From NCBI RefSeq assembly GCF_022682495.2, contig NC_071397.1, positions 16,688,739-16,752,738 of the forward strand: a DNA stretch of 64,000 nt, given 5' to 3'. The notes beneath the pieces were generated by a model. That model saw only the letters and a program-made list of their open reading frames with translations, searched no databases and was not told the origin of the DNA. The stretch is from Desmodus rotundus (Eukaryota; Chordata; Mammalia; Chiroptera; Phyllostomidae). Positions within the stretch are counted from its first letter, which is position 1, and every line of letters begins with the position of its first letter. Positions 38,841-51,850 of the stretch are shown here, in pieces. The translations under genes and the position numbers were made by a program.

Positions 38841-39659
38841 CACTGGGAGCATCAAGATGAGAAGGTTCCCTTTGGTAGCAGCAGCGTGCTGGAAGACGAC
38901 AGAGTGATTGATGCCTGCCCTTTGCACTGCTGAAGTGCAGCCTGGCCAGTCCTGGCACAGTGCAGAAAGCTCACCGCCTTTGGGTTAACCCTCTGCATGG
39001 GCGTTACAGGCACCATCTCCGCACTGAGAAATGCAGTCAGTGTGGTGAGCCCTCTGCTGTTAAACCAGACAAAACCCCCGCTCAATCTAGGTAAGAGCAA
39101 TGTTTTTTTTATCCAGACTCTAAACTACAATCAGGTGATGCTATCATGTAAATAAAGTGAGGCAAACAGATGGCTTCAGATGGGATTCAGGGCTTGCTAA
39201 GCATCACTGATGTGACAAATGAAGAAAAGCCAGGAGAGGCTGTTAGACACAGAGCAGGCCCTGGAGAGCCCAGCAGGCTGACTAACAGAGTCCTGGTCTA
39301 AACAATGCGTGCATAACAAAAGGCAGTCTCGTACCCCTTACAGGCTTTGTTAACCAAAGTGCTATTAATTCCCAAACATGGGGATATACATCTAAGAAAC
39401 ACATCCCTGCCTTTCTCTTCAAATCTATTTACCATGGTGTTATCTGTTTATATCACATGTCCCTTTACATCACAGCCTTTGAAGGGCCCTATTGGGATCC
39501 TCCCATTGTTTAATGAGGGATGGTGAAATGACCTAGAGAAGCTTGAGGAATGTGGAGGTTTGGATTTGAATCTGTGCTGTTTCTATGATCTCTGTGCCCT
39601 TGCTTGGTCCTTCCTTATTGGGCCCATTTTATTCAGCTGAAAAATGAGACATATCTGTG
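38841..39659. other. Unassigned intron sequence
   Basis: No gene or clear repeat. Confidence 0.4.
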
Positions 39660-40110
39660 GCAGGGACCACTGGTTGCTTCTCAGTATTTTTTATCTCCTT
39701 CCTTAGTAACCAGAACTTCAATTTTTAGCTGAATACATTGTCACCCAGCCAAAAGACTACATTTCCCAGCCTCCTTTCCAGTTAGATATGGCCATTCGTC
39801 TAAGTTTGAGCCAATAAGAGGTAAGGAGAGGTGCCATGCATGACGTCCAGGAAGAATCCTTCCTACTCCCTGAGGTCTGAAATACGGTCTCAGTGGCTGG
39901 AGCTCCAGCAGGCATATGGGACAAGAGTGACTTTGGGAATTGAAACAGCACATGATGGCACCACGAGATCAGTGGAGTCCAAGGGCCTGGCACCTGGGAA
40001 CAGACTTCTTTTATATAAGATAGAATATAAACTTCTATTTTTCAGGTCTTTCATATTCACAGAAGACCTAATCTTACCTAACACAACTGTATACCTAACC
40101 TCGTGGAGTA
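39660..40110 (+). repeat. Old mammalian interspersed repeat, family not named
   Basis: Contains 'ctacatttcccagcctcctt', 'ccagttagatatggccattc', 'gatagaatataaacttctat', a text order I know from an old mammalian repeat and share partly with 17220-17420. I cannot assign it to a class. Confidence 0.4.
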
Positions 40111-40559
40111 GCTGTGAGAACTGGACCAAGTGTGAGAGTACTTTGTGACATCACGAGTGGCTCTGTGAATAGAAGGGCCATGTGGTTAAACATCTCGGAG
40201 ACACAGTCCATGCAAAATCCCCCTCTGGAAATTACACAATTCATATCATCCCAGAAAAGGCTTTGCAAATACCAGATGCAAAGAATTTTTTTTATCTGTG
40301 TTTAGTCCAAAATTTCTCAAATACATTTGACTTTATCTTACTCCCACGGGAAGTAACGAGCTAGTTCCATAGGAAATAGTTTGAGAAATTCTGGGTAAAT
40401 TTATGATTAATTAATATCTAAATGATTTATCTAATTGAATCCACTTCCATCCTGGTCCAGGTTCTCATGATACATGCGTTCATAACTGTCCAAATGTTTC
40501 CTGCAGCACAGTTGTTAGGAATGTCATAACTATAATCAGATATGTGGTTACATTTACTT

Positions 40560-40680
40560 CCCTCCTACTAGGCAGTAAGTTCCAGGTAGGTGTTGGAACT
40601 GTTTGCTCATCATTTTACACCAACATGAGGCAGTGTGCCCAGCACATAATAAATCATGTGTCCAGTAAATAGTTGTGTAA
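40560..40680 (+). repeat. LINE-2 3' terminus
   Basis: 'gcagtaagttccaggtaggt', 'agtgtgcccagcacataata' and 'gtccagtaaatagttgtgt' follow the L2 end. Confidence 0.65.
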
Positions 40681-41008
40681 CAGATGCAGAATTTCTAAAC
40701 TCTGGTTTAGTATCAGGTGCATTGTGAGAATGGCAGTGATAAAACAGAGTTAAATCAGTTTTGGAAGAGAAGAGGCAATGCCCACTTTGAGGAGGAGTTT
40801 TAATCATTTTTCACTCTCAGCATTAACTCTGCCAGGCCCATGCGGAATCCTTATGAACTGAACATTGGAATGTCCCTTCTAAGGGAGTATTATTTAACAC
40901 ACAAAAGAAACCCTGAGTAATATTGTCCTAAAGATAAAATAGGAGATTGTTAATGTGTTTACAGATAGAGGAAATAACAACCTCAGAGTTGTCAGCAAGA
41001 CCCCATTC

Positions 41009-41201
41009 CAGGAATACCTCCCGGAGACACTGCAGGTTTGGTTCCAGACCACCAAAATAAAGAAGCGAGTATCGCAGTAAAGCAAGTCACAGTCTTTTTT
41101 CTGGTGGAGGACCTTGCCTTCATTTAGTAAAAAAAAAAAAAAAGGCAATATCTGCAAAGTGCAATAGAGCAAAGCACAACAACAAAAAGATGGTATGCCT
41201 G
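41009..41201. mobile_element. Tigger1-type internal-deletion derivative (Tc1/mariner superfamily)
   Basis: Starts caggaatacctcccggagac then 'ggttccagaccaccaaaata', 'aagcgagtatcgcagtaaag', and ends 'gcaatatctgcaaagtgcaa' ... 'tggtatgcctg'. Both termini match the Tigger1 inverted repeats, and a stub of the transposase region (tttctggtggaggaccttgc) remains between. The TA target bases are no longer evident. Non-coding. Confidence 0.85.
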
Positions 41202-42985
41202 TGCTGAGCTCAAGTGGCCTGAATGTCCAAGACAGATCGCTTACAGGGCTGGAAATGGATGTTGGCTACCAGCTAGAGTTTATCTGGAGCTGTCAATCAG
41301 TATGAAAAATTGGCTTGTATGATTGGAGATTCCCCTAGCCCAAGGGTTCTGTCCCAAAGGAACATTCCAATAGCTAGGAAGACATCCAGGCCAAAAGGCC
41401 TTCTTATGAAAGGACTTTTGTTACCTAGCCCTGGAAGTCCTAGTACATCCCTTTTACTACATTCTATCAGTCAAGCACATCACTAAGGGAGCCCAGATTC
41501 AAAGAGAGGAGTGAACCCCCACTTCTCTAGGAGAGGGACAGCCTACATGTACAAGGAAGGAAAATATTGCCACTCTAAAGAATATCTACATCATTTAAAT
41601 TATGATAGTAATTAGAACCTGCACTATACAGTGTTTTTTAATGCTCTAGTAGAGAAGCATATATATTTTTATATCACAAATTGATTTTAATAGGTTGATA
41701 GCTATGTCAAGATAGTAGTTCTTTTTATAATCCTATTTTATTTTATGTATTAAAAATATTATTCTGAGCGTGGATCTAGGCTTCACCAGATTGCCATGGG
41801 GACCTAGGGCATGTGAAGAGTTAAGAACCCCTAAATTCTGTACAAATGTGGTGACTAAAGGGTTGACAGTGAACCACCTATGCAATTCCTACCCCTGCTG
41901 GCCAGGCTGCACCTCTACTCATCAGCTCACTGGGTAACCTCATCTTTAAAGCTCTGCCTATGAACAAACTCAAAGAGCTCCCCCAAGCAAGCATAATCAA
42001 CCCAAGCAATGGTAACTATACCTAAAACAATCATTGGGAAATCACAAATTATGTAATTCCATATTCCAAAAATGTCTTCATGGAAAATGGACCAGAAAGT
42101 ATAGAGAAAAAGAAGTGCATCATTCAATGATAGCAAGTGAAAATGTCTTGCTCTATATTAAGGGCCCCAAGAGCAGCTGGTCCTTACTTAGCTCATCCTT
42201 CCTCAGCCCCAACCAGGAGGAAAAAATACATATGCAATCACTCAGGTTCCCTTCTCTTTTAAGAAATGCCTGCATCTCTTCAAAGAATATTAATTCCATG
42301 AGACAAATTTCTTGAGGGAAGAAAACTAGGTAAAATGTAAGTTTATGCAGTTAAGGGAATGAAAAGTCTCATTAATTCTCAGCAAGTTTGTAGCAGTTCA
42401 CATCATAGAATATGGGGTTGGTAAGAACTTTAAAAGTGATTTTTTCATAGGGTGACTAACTCATCCTGGTTTGCCATAGACTTTCTAGGTTTTATCACTG
42501 AAAGTCCTGTGTCCCAGGAAACTGCCCAATTCTGGGTAAACCAGAGTAGTTGGTCATTCTATTTACTGCTGACTTTAAAGGGCTTAGTTCCTAATATCAA
42601 CATCCCCAAAATAAATACCAGTGGATGTTGGCTTCAGTATTTCAAAGTTGAAAGGAATTAACCGATGTACTCTGATGGACTACTGCTGCCTATTTAAAAT
42701 ATGACCTTCAATTCTTACCTCCAGAACAGAACTTATAAGAATTACGCACAATCCTCTAAATCTTTTTAAGAAATATTTATCGTTCTACTTTGCATTTGTG
42801 TAATACTGCATCTCTTTAGGAATATAGCCTCTTCTATTTTCCCAAACTGAGCTGCACAAATTTGACCAGTTTTGTTGGAGTTAACGTATTATATGAGCCT
42901 ATGAATTTAGAACACTTGGCTGCATTCTAACCAGAGAGTGACCAGGGATGACATCCCTAGAGGTGCTGCCATCTCATCAGGGAGG
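41202..42985. other. Unassigned intron sequence
   Basis: No gene or named repeat. ORFs at 42034-42661 show no family features. Confidence 0.4.
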
Positions 42986-42997
42986 AATTGCTTTTAA

Positions 42998-43198
42998 AGA
43001 TTTTATTTATTTATTTTTAGAGAGGGGGGAAGGGAAGGAGAAAGAGAGGGAGACAAACATCAACATGTTTCATCTCTCGTGCGCCCCCTCCTGGGGACTC
43101 GTCCTGAAACACAGGCTTGTGCCCTGACTGGGAATCAAACAAGCGACCCTTTGGTTCGCAGGCTGGCACTCAATCCATTGAGCCACACCAGCCAGGGC
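42998..43198 (-). mobile_element. Ves SINE with target-site duplication
   Basis: Reverse copy ending (its head) ...agccacaccagccagggc with B-box-like tgggaatcaaacaagcg and a T-rich tail at the left. Aattgcttttaa (42986-42997) and aattacttttaa (43206-43217) match at 11 of 12. Confidence 0.9.
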
Positions 43199-43429
43199 AG
43201 GGACTAATTACTTTTAATTTTAGCAAAGATACAGGAATCCTTGAAGACATTAATCCCTACAAGGGTTTTCATAAAGATCAAATGCAGATTGTGGAACTGT
43301 AACACAAGCTAAGCATTATATTTTACATTTGATTTGTAGGAGCCTTCAGAGACTACACAATTTATTCTGACAATTTCTAAATTACTGTCTTCCTAGTCCT
43401 TTTTGTAACATTTACTGTTAAGTACCATC

Positions 43430-43760
43430 TTGGTTTTACTCTTTTCCTGTCTTCTGTTGCACTAATTCTCCTCCTGGTTTTCCTGGTTTCATGATTGCCC
43501 CTTCTCTGTTTTCTCTTCCTCCCACTCGAATTAGAATTTCTGCCAAGATGTTATCTTTTACCCTCTCCTTATATCTCTCTGGGATGGTTTTCACGTTGTC
43601 TCCAACTCTGGTTCAATTCCCAAGGCTTCCTTAGTTAACTCTTCTGAGGATTACCAAACCTAAATCCTGATTCCTTACTGGCTTCCCTTTCAAACCCCTG
43701 GTCCACATCTCCCGTTACCACCTAGGCATCAGCACAGGAAATTTAGTATATGTCTGTAAT
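43430..43760 (+). repeat. Probable LINE-2 remnant
   Basis: Pyrimidine-rich text such as 'ctctccttatatctctctgg' and 'tctgaggattaccaaaccta' fits L2 ORF2 C-terminal order loosely. Confidence 0.35.
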
Positions 43761-46005
43761 GGACTTTAGTATCCTCCCTGTTAGACCTAGTCCTTCCCCT
43801 GCATCCTCTCTTTCTACCAATGCATTCCTACCCATTCACACATGCACTAACATTCTGAGTCATCATTTCAGCTTCATTCTATTTACCCTTTACAATGAAT
43901 AAAATGCCAAGTCCTGCAATTTTGATTTCCCATCAAGTTCATGATACATATTTATATTTTTCCATGGCAACCACCAATGCATTTATTGCTACTATGAAGC
44001 TTGTAGTTTATACTGTTAAGGCCAAAGTACTCTTAAAAGTCCTGAGGAAAACAATGCATAGTTCATTTAAAAAGTAGTTTTATACTGTGCATAAAAGTAT
44101 GCAAAGTTTATGCAGGAGAAAGAAGTTGTTACAGCAGTAAAGAAACCACACCTATTGGAACTGAAGGAAAGCACCATAGGTGTATTACAGGGACTCATAC
44201 ACCTGTTACACTCCCCTAGGGGTTTGCACACGAGGTTCCCAGAAGGGTCACACCTCAGGGATACTGCAGTCAGAAGTCTGTAAAGTTACAAAGGCAGTGA
44301 TTTTTCTAGGTGGAGCAAAGTACCAAAATAAACCCTGGGTCTCTTATATATTTTACACTTGCCAATACCCACCTCCCCCATCCAAATTATTATCTGTGGA
44401 TCTGGGGAAATATGTCTCCTCCTAGAAAATTACTATAATACTAATTGACTAGGGCAATGAGTATGTTTCTCAGGTGAGTGATGACAGAAAAGGATTTGAA
44501 ACACCACTCAATTAGAGTAAACTCTAATTAGTTCCAGCAAGTTAGCAAGCCATAAAAAGTGTCAGGGCCAACATGACTTTGGGTCTCAAGAGAAGATTCT
44601 CAGTGAGTTCTAATTAACCCAGAAACAAACACCATGAGTGAGTCAAGCCAAGACTGACAAATTGAGATTAGAGAAAGGGTATCAACCTGTTTAATATATT
44701 TTTAAGTATGTTTTTTATCATTTATAGAGAAAATCTCTGCTGTTATTTTAATTGAAACCATTTTTATGGATAAAATGTATATATAGTAGTAAAAATATTT
44801 TTTTTGAAATTTCAACTCCTGGTTACCCACCTTGGCAAGGGTACTCTGTCACAGGCCTTGGTCATTGGTTAGGGTCACACTGCTATTAATTTATAAGAAG
44901 CCATTTGAATCATGGTCATTGCAACTAGAAGGAATTCCCTAGCCTCCAATTGTTTCTCTCAAACATAATCCTATTTTAGGGACATAAATCTAAAACCACA
45001 AATAAAGCAACAATATTCCTTCTTATATATTTTAGGAGGTAATTTGCAACACTGAGTTGAGAACTTGAAGCAAATTCTGCTCTTATCCTTGGTATAAAAC
45101 ATAGTAAAAATCTGGGCAACAATATTAATGAATTTCAGAACATTTTACAATTTCTAAAACACTTGCATTACCTTAGCTCATTTCAGTTGGGTTACACAGC
45201 CACTAAGTTCTCTACCAACTATGGATCTATATTTTTACATATATATTAATACTTACTTAGTACAAGTAAATATATGTATGTAAAAACACTCCAAAATAAA
45301 ACAATTTCTAGATGATCATTCAGTTCATCAAAGGACTTCACACTGCAAGGAATTTCGCACTGAGATCACTTTAAGTGGTAAGTTTCTACAGTACATTTGC
45401 CGTCTGTGGAAATGCCTCCTCCATGGGGCCTAGATCCTGTGTTTTCCTTCTCGTGGGAAGGACTGGCCTTAACACGGTTTACCACTACACAAAGTTCACA
45501 GGGGTCTGTGCTCCCCTCTCTGAGAAACTGCCTAAAAGGGTAAATTTATACAGTATCTAAGGATCTTTTGATCTTCTGCTTTAGATTTTCTTTTTATTTG
45601 TTTATTTTGATTTGATAATAATGCTGATTATACTTTCTGTATCAGAAGTATCTCTTAAAAATCACAGTTGTCTGTTCTTCTCTATAAAATCTTAAAGAAA
45701 TTTTTCCCATTTATATTCTTAATGAGATTAAAGAAAATTTTGACTGTTGTCCTGTGAAAGAAACAAAATTCCTCAAAATAGCTGTGCTCCATTTCTCCCC
45801 TCGTCCCCACGTGCTTTTGTCCCAAGAAGAGGCCGCTGGTTGCAGCCCAAACGCAGACACCCATCCAGTTTCAGAGTGAGCAATCCCTGACTGGGGGCCC
45901 GATTCTGTGCGAAGGGTTTAAGAATCCCATTCTCAGGCATTTAAGAGGCAATACAATAACATCAAGCATTACATGTACTACAGATTAAAGAAACTTATAC
46001 CATCT
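43761..46005. other. Unassigned intron sequence with two inverted repeats
   Basis: No gene seen. It holds a perfect 9-bp palindrome at 44510-44529 and a 55-nt hairpin at 45232-45286. Confidence 0.4.
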
Positions 46006-47098
46006 AGGGCAAAAGAAATAAAGGAAAAAATAAACAAAAGGGATTACATCAAATTAAATGGCTTCTGCATGACTGAAGAAACCATCAGCCAAATAAAAAG
46101 GAAACCAACCATGTGGGAAAACATATTTGCCAATGATACCTTGGGCAGGGGTTTGAGCTCCAAAATATATAAAGAATTCATAAGACCCAACACCAGCGAG
46201 ACAAACAACCCAATTAAAAAATAGGCAAAGGACCTGAACAGACACTTCTTCAAGGAGGACATACAGAGGGCCCATAGACATGTGAAAGGATGCTCAGCAT
46301 CACTAGTCATCAGAGAGATGCAAATTAAAACCACAGTGAGATACCACTTCACACAGGTCAGAATGGCCATCATAAACAAATCAACAAACAACAAGTGCTG
46401 GTGAGGATGTGGAGAAAACAGAACCCTAGTGCACTGTTGGTGGGAATGCAGACTGGTGCAGCCACTGTGGAAAACAGTATGGAATTTCCTCAGAAAACTA
46501 AAAATGAAACTGCCTTTTGATCCAGCAATTCCACTGCCGGGATTATACCCTAAGAATACTGAAACACCAATCCAAAAGAACCTATGCACCCCAATGTTCA
46601 TAGCAGCACAATTTACAATAGCCAAGTGCTGGAAACAGCCTAAGTGCCCCTCTGTAAATGAGTGCATCAAAAAACTGTAGTACATTTACATAATGGAATA
46701 CTACACAGCAGAGAGAAAGAAGGAGCTCCTACCTTCAGTGACAGCATGGATGAAACTGGAGAGCATTATGCTAAGTGAAATAAGCCAGGTGGTAAAAGAC
46801 AAATACCATAAGATCTCACCTATAAGTGGAACCTAATGAACAAAACAAACAAATGAGCAACATAGAACCAGAGGCATGGAAATAAAGAACAGACTGACAG
46901 CCACCAGAGGAGAGGGGAGGAGGGTTAGGGAGGGATAGAAAAGGAAGAGTATAGTCAAGGAACAGGGATAAATGACCCATGGACATGGACAACAGGGTGG
47001 GGATTGACTGTGGGAGTGGCGGGTGGGCAGGGCAGGGGAGAGCAGTGAGGGAAAGTTGGGACAGCTGTAATAGAGCAATAATAGATAAATAAATAAAT
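46006..47098 (+). mobile_element. 5'-truncated LINE-1
   Basis: About 1.1 kb of L1 sense sequence from ORF2 C-terminal region to tail: 'gggattacatcaaattaaat', 'gacatacagagggcccatag'-region text, the open piece at 46429-46680 reading [19 protein letters not shown] and [15 protein letters not shown], then a G-rich 3' region and a tail of ataaataaataaat. The 213-codon ORF on the opposite strand (46044-46685) is its antisense shadow. Confidence 0.9.
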
Positions 47099-47309
47099 GC
47101 AATCCTTTGACCAGTTTGTCTCCTGATATTCTTCAATTTCTGACTCATGTAAGCCCATAATATCGAATGTCTGCCAAGAAAGGGATGATAGAACAAATTT
47201 ACCAGACCCTGAAACACTCACCTTTTGAATTGTCCAGAACAACTGCCCTTAATTACATATGTGCCCACACTTATACACAGAAGCACATGATAACGATAGA
47301 TTAAAGACA

Positions 47310-47850
47310 GCTGCAAGTTCTTTACTGTTCCTCCCATTGAGAGTGGAGCCTAATTCCTCCCTTGTATCTGAGCTGGCTTTAGTGCCTGTTTGACCAAGGG
47401 AATGTGATGGTTTTGATATTCTGATGCAGCTAAGGGGGGCTCAGAAGGCATGAAACTTCCACCCAAGTCTATTGGACTACTCACTCTTGGGGACTCCTTA
47501 GGGTGTTTCTTCTTGGAATTCAGTGACTACACTGTAAGAAAGTCCCAAAAGAGCCACGTGAGGAGGAACTGAGTCCTATTAGCTGACTTCCCTGACTGAG
47601 CTCCTAGCCAATAGCCAGCATCCACGAACAGTTGACAGGAGTGAACCACCTCAGCCTATGCAGCCAAGTTGAGCCCTTAGATGACCGCATCCCAGCAACC
47701 ATCTGACTGTAATGCAGGGAAGACCTCACTAAGAATATCCCAGTATAGCCTCACCCTGAAAAACTGTGAACAAAATAAAATGTATGTATGTTTTAAGCTG
47801 TTAAGTTTCTAGGTGGTTTTTTAGGTAGTGATAGATTTCCAGAACACACA
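47310..47850 (+). repeat. MLT1-type LTR (ERVL-MaLR)
   Basis: Solitary LTR of an ancient non-autonomous endogenous retroviral family. Landmarks: 'gtgcctgtttgaccaaggga', 'ctagccaatagccagcatcc', 'gatgaccgcatcccagcaac', 'gaacaaaataaaatgtatgt' (polyadenylation region), and 'gttttaagctgttaagtttc'. No internal retroviral genes. Confidence 0.75.
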
Positions 47851-49469
47851 CACCAATAGTCACCATTCAGATGTCATGCTTCATACAAAGGGTCCCAATA
47901 ACTCAAGCTTAACTTTATCCTCTGTCCCACTACCTAGTAATCTAGAATAAATGCAGTGATAGTTGTATGACATTTCTGTCTCATCCAAATGGGACAAAAC
48001 CAGAATTTTAAAAACTACTTAAGCTACAGACAGAATACTAATATTTATAACTCTTAGTGTGTAATTGATGGTGCAGGCCTACATTTTTACATTATGTGTA
48101 TCTTACCCTAAATTAGTTATAACTTCAGGCTTAAAAATAGTAAATCAAGATAATGATGCTATATTAACAACATTTTGTAGAAACCCCTTCCCCCAAAATA
48201 CTCCCTAATTTATGATAATCTTACACTATATCACCAACTTTAAGGCCTTGCGACTTAACAAGGAAAGGCATTAAATATCTTTAGCTTTGAACACCACATG
48301 ATTTTGATGAATCTCTACTATTTAAAGTACCCGAGTATTGAAAATCAGAAAAAAAATAAAAGAAACTATTCTAAAAGAGAAACAGGACTCTCCCATTCAT
48401 CCGCAAATAAGGACAGTTGAAAGTAATACAGAAAATGGAACACAGGGAACTATAGCACATACGCACACATGTTGGAGGCTATATCATACCATATCTGCAC
48501 CTTTTAAATCAGAATCATATCATTGGGAATTATAACACATTTTCCTTTCATTAAGTCTGTCCTGTGTGAAAAGGGTGTCATTCTGTCATGGCTGAAATTT
48601 CCTCTGAGAAAGCGCTGAAAGCATCTTACACAAATCCTCTTAGATTGGTTCAGGACAAAACAGGAAGTACAAGTTAGCAGGATCATTTTACCCATCCACC
48701 AGATATTCTTGTGAAAGCTTGGGACTTTCAAACTTGAAAATCTTGTTCCCACTCTGTAAGAAGTCTAGAATGCGTTTAGAACAATTCTCCCAATATTTAG
48801 GAGGGAAAGACAATCAGACATATTTGTTTGTGTGAAGCTAAGTTATCATCAACTAAACCATAAGAGCAAATTCTTCATGACTATCTCAGCTTACTCCATA
48901 TAATACCACCGAAAAGAATTTACAGCTCTTTCAAAAATCCAATGTCTATAAAGACAGAACGCCTCGAAGGAAAATGGTGGCATACTTAAGATAGTGATAT
49001 CTTTTATTAGTATTGTAAAGTCCTATTTTTATGGAATAGGATGGGTCTGAGGTCATTCCATAAAATTGATTTCCCAGAAAATAGAAATAGGCAATTTACC
49101 CAAAGAATTTTATTGAAAAATTATGCTATTCTATTTGAATAATGATGGGAATGTTCTACACATTTCCTTTATTAATGAATTAAAATACACAAAACACCAT
49201 AAAATTATATTAGAGGTTCAAAAGTATCACTTAAATCTTCTTTACCAGTCACTTTCATTTTATAAAATCAGCAGTTCCATTAAAATCGTATTATGTAAAA
49301 ATGGGTTTTTACTGTAATAATAGTTATTACCTATTTAGCTCCCAAAGATATTGTGAGAATTAAATAATAAGCCATTGGAAAGCAAATACAAAGTGTCGCT
49401 AATACCAGAGGCCAAGAGGGGCAGCCAGATGGAAAAATGAAGGAAAAGGGGACCTGATACATTAAAAAT
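47851..49469. other. Unassigned intron sequence
   Basis: No gene or named repeat. Confidence 0.4.
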
Positions 49470-49680
49470 CACGGCTTTCACCTATAATTCCATTACTGCC
49501 AACACTCCATGCAGTGGTCACATGGGCTGGCGTTATCTCATTTAATCTTCTCAGCATTATGAGATAGTAACTACAGCCCTCATCTTCTAGACGAAGCTCC
49601 AGAAGGTTTAAAATTTGTCCAACATCACCCAGTTGGTAAATGTCAAAATCCAAGTGTGACCCCAGGTTTAGCTTAGTCGA
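49470..49680 (-). repeat. MIR SINE
   Basis: 'gcgttatctcatttaatctt', 'cattatgagatagtaactac', 'tgtccaacatcacccagttg'. Confidence 0.75.
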
Positions 49681-49724
49681 CAGCCGCCCCTCATCTCCTG
49701 AAGCATCACTACGTCCCCAATACA

Positions 49725-50035
49725 CCCTCGTGTCTCATACTGTCCCTGAGACCTTTACCCCACCTTTCAAGGTCTACTTCGAATGCCTCTTCCTCCATGA
49801 AGCCATCTCTCTTTTACTTGCCTAAGACACTTCTAAATACTTCTGTTTTGATTACAGCTATGTGTTATATTATTTGTAGCATGTGTTTTATTAACCCAGC
49901 TTAGATCACTCACTGTTTGGAGGTCACAGCTGTATCTGACTTGCCTTTGGAGCTTCAGATCAGAAGCATCTGGCTCGATGCCTTGAACACAATGAGTATT
50001 CAGTGAATGTTGGTTAAACGGAATCAGAAAGGAGT
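49725..50035 (+). repeat. LINE-2 3' end
   Basis: 'cgaatgcctcttcctccatg', 'agccatctctcttttacttg', 'gtgttatattatttgtagca', 'atgagtattcagtgaatgtt' in L2 order. Confidence 0.75.
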
Positions 50036-50339
50036 GTTAACTTGAATTACAACTACATTGGTAACCAGGTGCAAAGCGAGTGCTTTCACCAATGGCTCAG
50101 TACATCGGATACCTCTTTGGGATGTTTCTCCAGTTTTTCCAGGTGTGTGCACCTAATGGGAATGTGGGCAGACTGAATTCCTCAAGTAGCGTAAATAGTA
50201 AAGTTCTCTTCATTTTAATTCCACGTGAAGGGAAAAATGTGAACAGCCAGCAGAGAAGTATGAATTCAATATAAAATCTATTCTGATTTGAATGAACCAG
50301 AACATTCAGGGATATTTAAGTTTTTTAAAATGGTATGAG
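50036..50339. other. Unassigned intron sequence
   Basis: Nothing recognised. The ORF at 50080-50274 shows no family features. Confidence 0.4.
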
Positions 50340-50560
50340 AAAGAGTTAGGGCATTGGAAGCAAACTGATTTCCTGCCCCAGCCTCTTTACCGGCTAGCTA
50401 GACTCCCTGTGTCCAGGATTTCTCCCGTATAAAAAGAAGAATAACAGGATCCTCGTGTAAAGCAGTAGTGAGAATTAATGGAGAAAACCCTTGTGGAATA
50501 CACGGCACAGTGCATAGCACACACCAAGCACTCAAGTTACAGTGGCTGCTATCGTCATCA
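50340..50560 (+). repeat. MIR SINE
   Basis: 'ctgccccagcctctttaccg', 'agtagtgagaattaatggag', 'cacagtgcatagcacacacc'. Quite diverged. Confidence 0.6.
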
Positions 50561-51298
50561 TAAAAATCTTAATTAGTAGGAATCTGTTCAAAGGAGACGA
50601 TGTCATTTTCCAAAGACCTGTAAAATCTTATACTGTGTCAAACTCAAAGATTTATTTCTGATATGAAATTATGAATAATAGCATCAATGCGTACACTTCA
50701 TTCCAGCAATGCTCACTGAGTGTCTATTTTGTTCCAGACTTGGGTGAACAAATGTACTTGATTCAAAGAAGGCTAGAAATGAAAGAAACCAAGAGAGCCA
50801 GGAAAAGTTTAAGAATGCAAACCACGGGTAGAAAGAGAAGGTAAATTAAACCCAAAGGTCTATCAGAGGTCAAAATATTAGGGTGTGCCAAAAATCAGAA
50901 GAGAAAAATAAGCCAGAACAGCTTCTGTGTAAGGCCCAAAACTGAACGGAACAATGAAGTGCTGACTACTATAAGATGATTTGCTGGACTTCAAAGAGGC
51001 CTTATTAGAGGAAAAGAGTAACGACTTCATTTATTATATATTATATATCTGTTTTCATTCACTTATCTTTACATTTAAAAACTAGAAATATTGAATAATA
51101 ACTACACATTTCAAAAGTTATAACTTCCCTGGTTCTCACAATAATACTAAAGGACCGACTAAAGATACAATACTTTATACATCCAATGCCTATGCCCCTA
51201 CCCACCCTTTTCCAAAGCACTGATTTGTGCTATTTAAGGGCAATTAATTACATGGAGAATTCAGGTCCATCGTATAAGCTGACCATGAACAAAAGAAT
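50561..51298. other. Unassigned intron sequence
   Basis: No gene or named repeat. Confidence 0.4.
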
Positions 51299-51430
51299 GA
51301 AGGGTGACGACAACGGGGGAAGAATTGAATGTGGGAGGGGGGTGGGTCAGGCAGGGGAGAGTAATGGGGGGGGGGGGGATGGAGACAACTGTAATTGAAC
51401 AACAATAAAAAATAAAATTAAAAAAAAAGA
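51299..51430 (+). mobile_element. Short LINE-1 3' tail
   Basis: G-rich stretch including a 13-base G run, then 'acaactgtaattgaacaaca' and 'ataaaaaataaaattaaaaa'. Same tail family as 27631 and 29651. A loose A-rich direct repeat (aaaagaatgaag and aaaagaaggatg) flanks it. Confidence 0.75.
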
Positions 51431-51776
51431 AGGATGATGAGCATGCCAGAGCTTCTGGGCCACCAGGGCACAAATGGATACAGTCAATTGCAATGCCAGG
51501 CAAGATAGCTAAGATTGCTCCTCACTCAGCATAAAGGTCCCAAAGGACATTAAAAGCTTGGCAACCCTCAAAAGCTTCTCTTGCTTCCTGCGTAGAGTGG
51601 GAGAAACAGCTTGCTTAGTGGGAAAAACCATAGCCCAGGGCCAATCTGCTGGCTAGATTCATCAAAGAGATGGCTGAGACAGAACAGATTTTTCCTTTTC
51701 TTATAGGAATGACTCATGAGCTTGTTTATTCAAAAAGTTACATCCTGTTGAGAGAGGTGGAAGATAGGGGAGTTGA

Positions 51777-51795
51777 TTAATAATAATAATAATAA
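51777..51795. repeat. (TAA)n microsatellite
   Basis: About six TAA/ATA units. Confidence 0.9.
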
Positions 51796-51850
51796 CAGTT
51801 TAAGTTCCTATTGGTCAGCCCATAGGCTCTTGTCCCTCTCCTCTCTACGC

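Noticed and set aside
46044..46685. Longest ORF in the window, 213 codons on the minus strand, with many hydrophobic stretches
   Set aside because: It lies exactly antisense to L1 ORF2 C-terminal sequence on the plus strand. Such antisense ORFs are routine over L1, as also at 22222-22452 and 26012-26451.
47310..47850. Endogenous retroviral genes next to the LTR
   Set aside because: Only a solitary MLT1-like LTR is present. No gag, pol or env sequence was seen around it.
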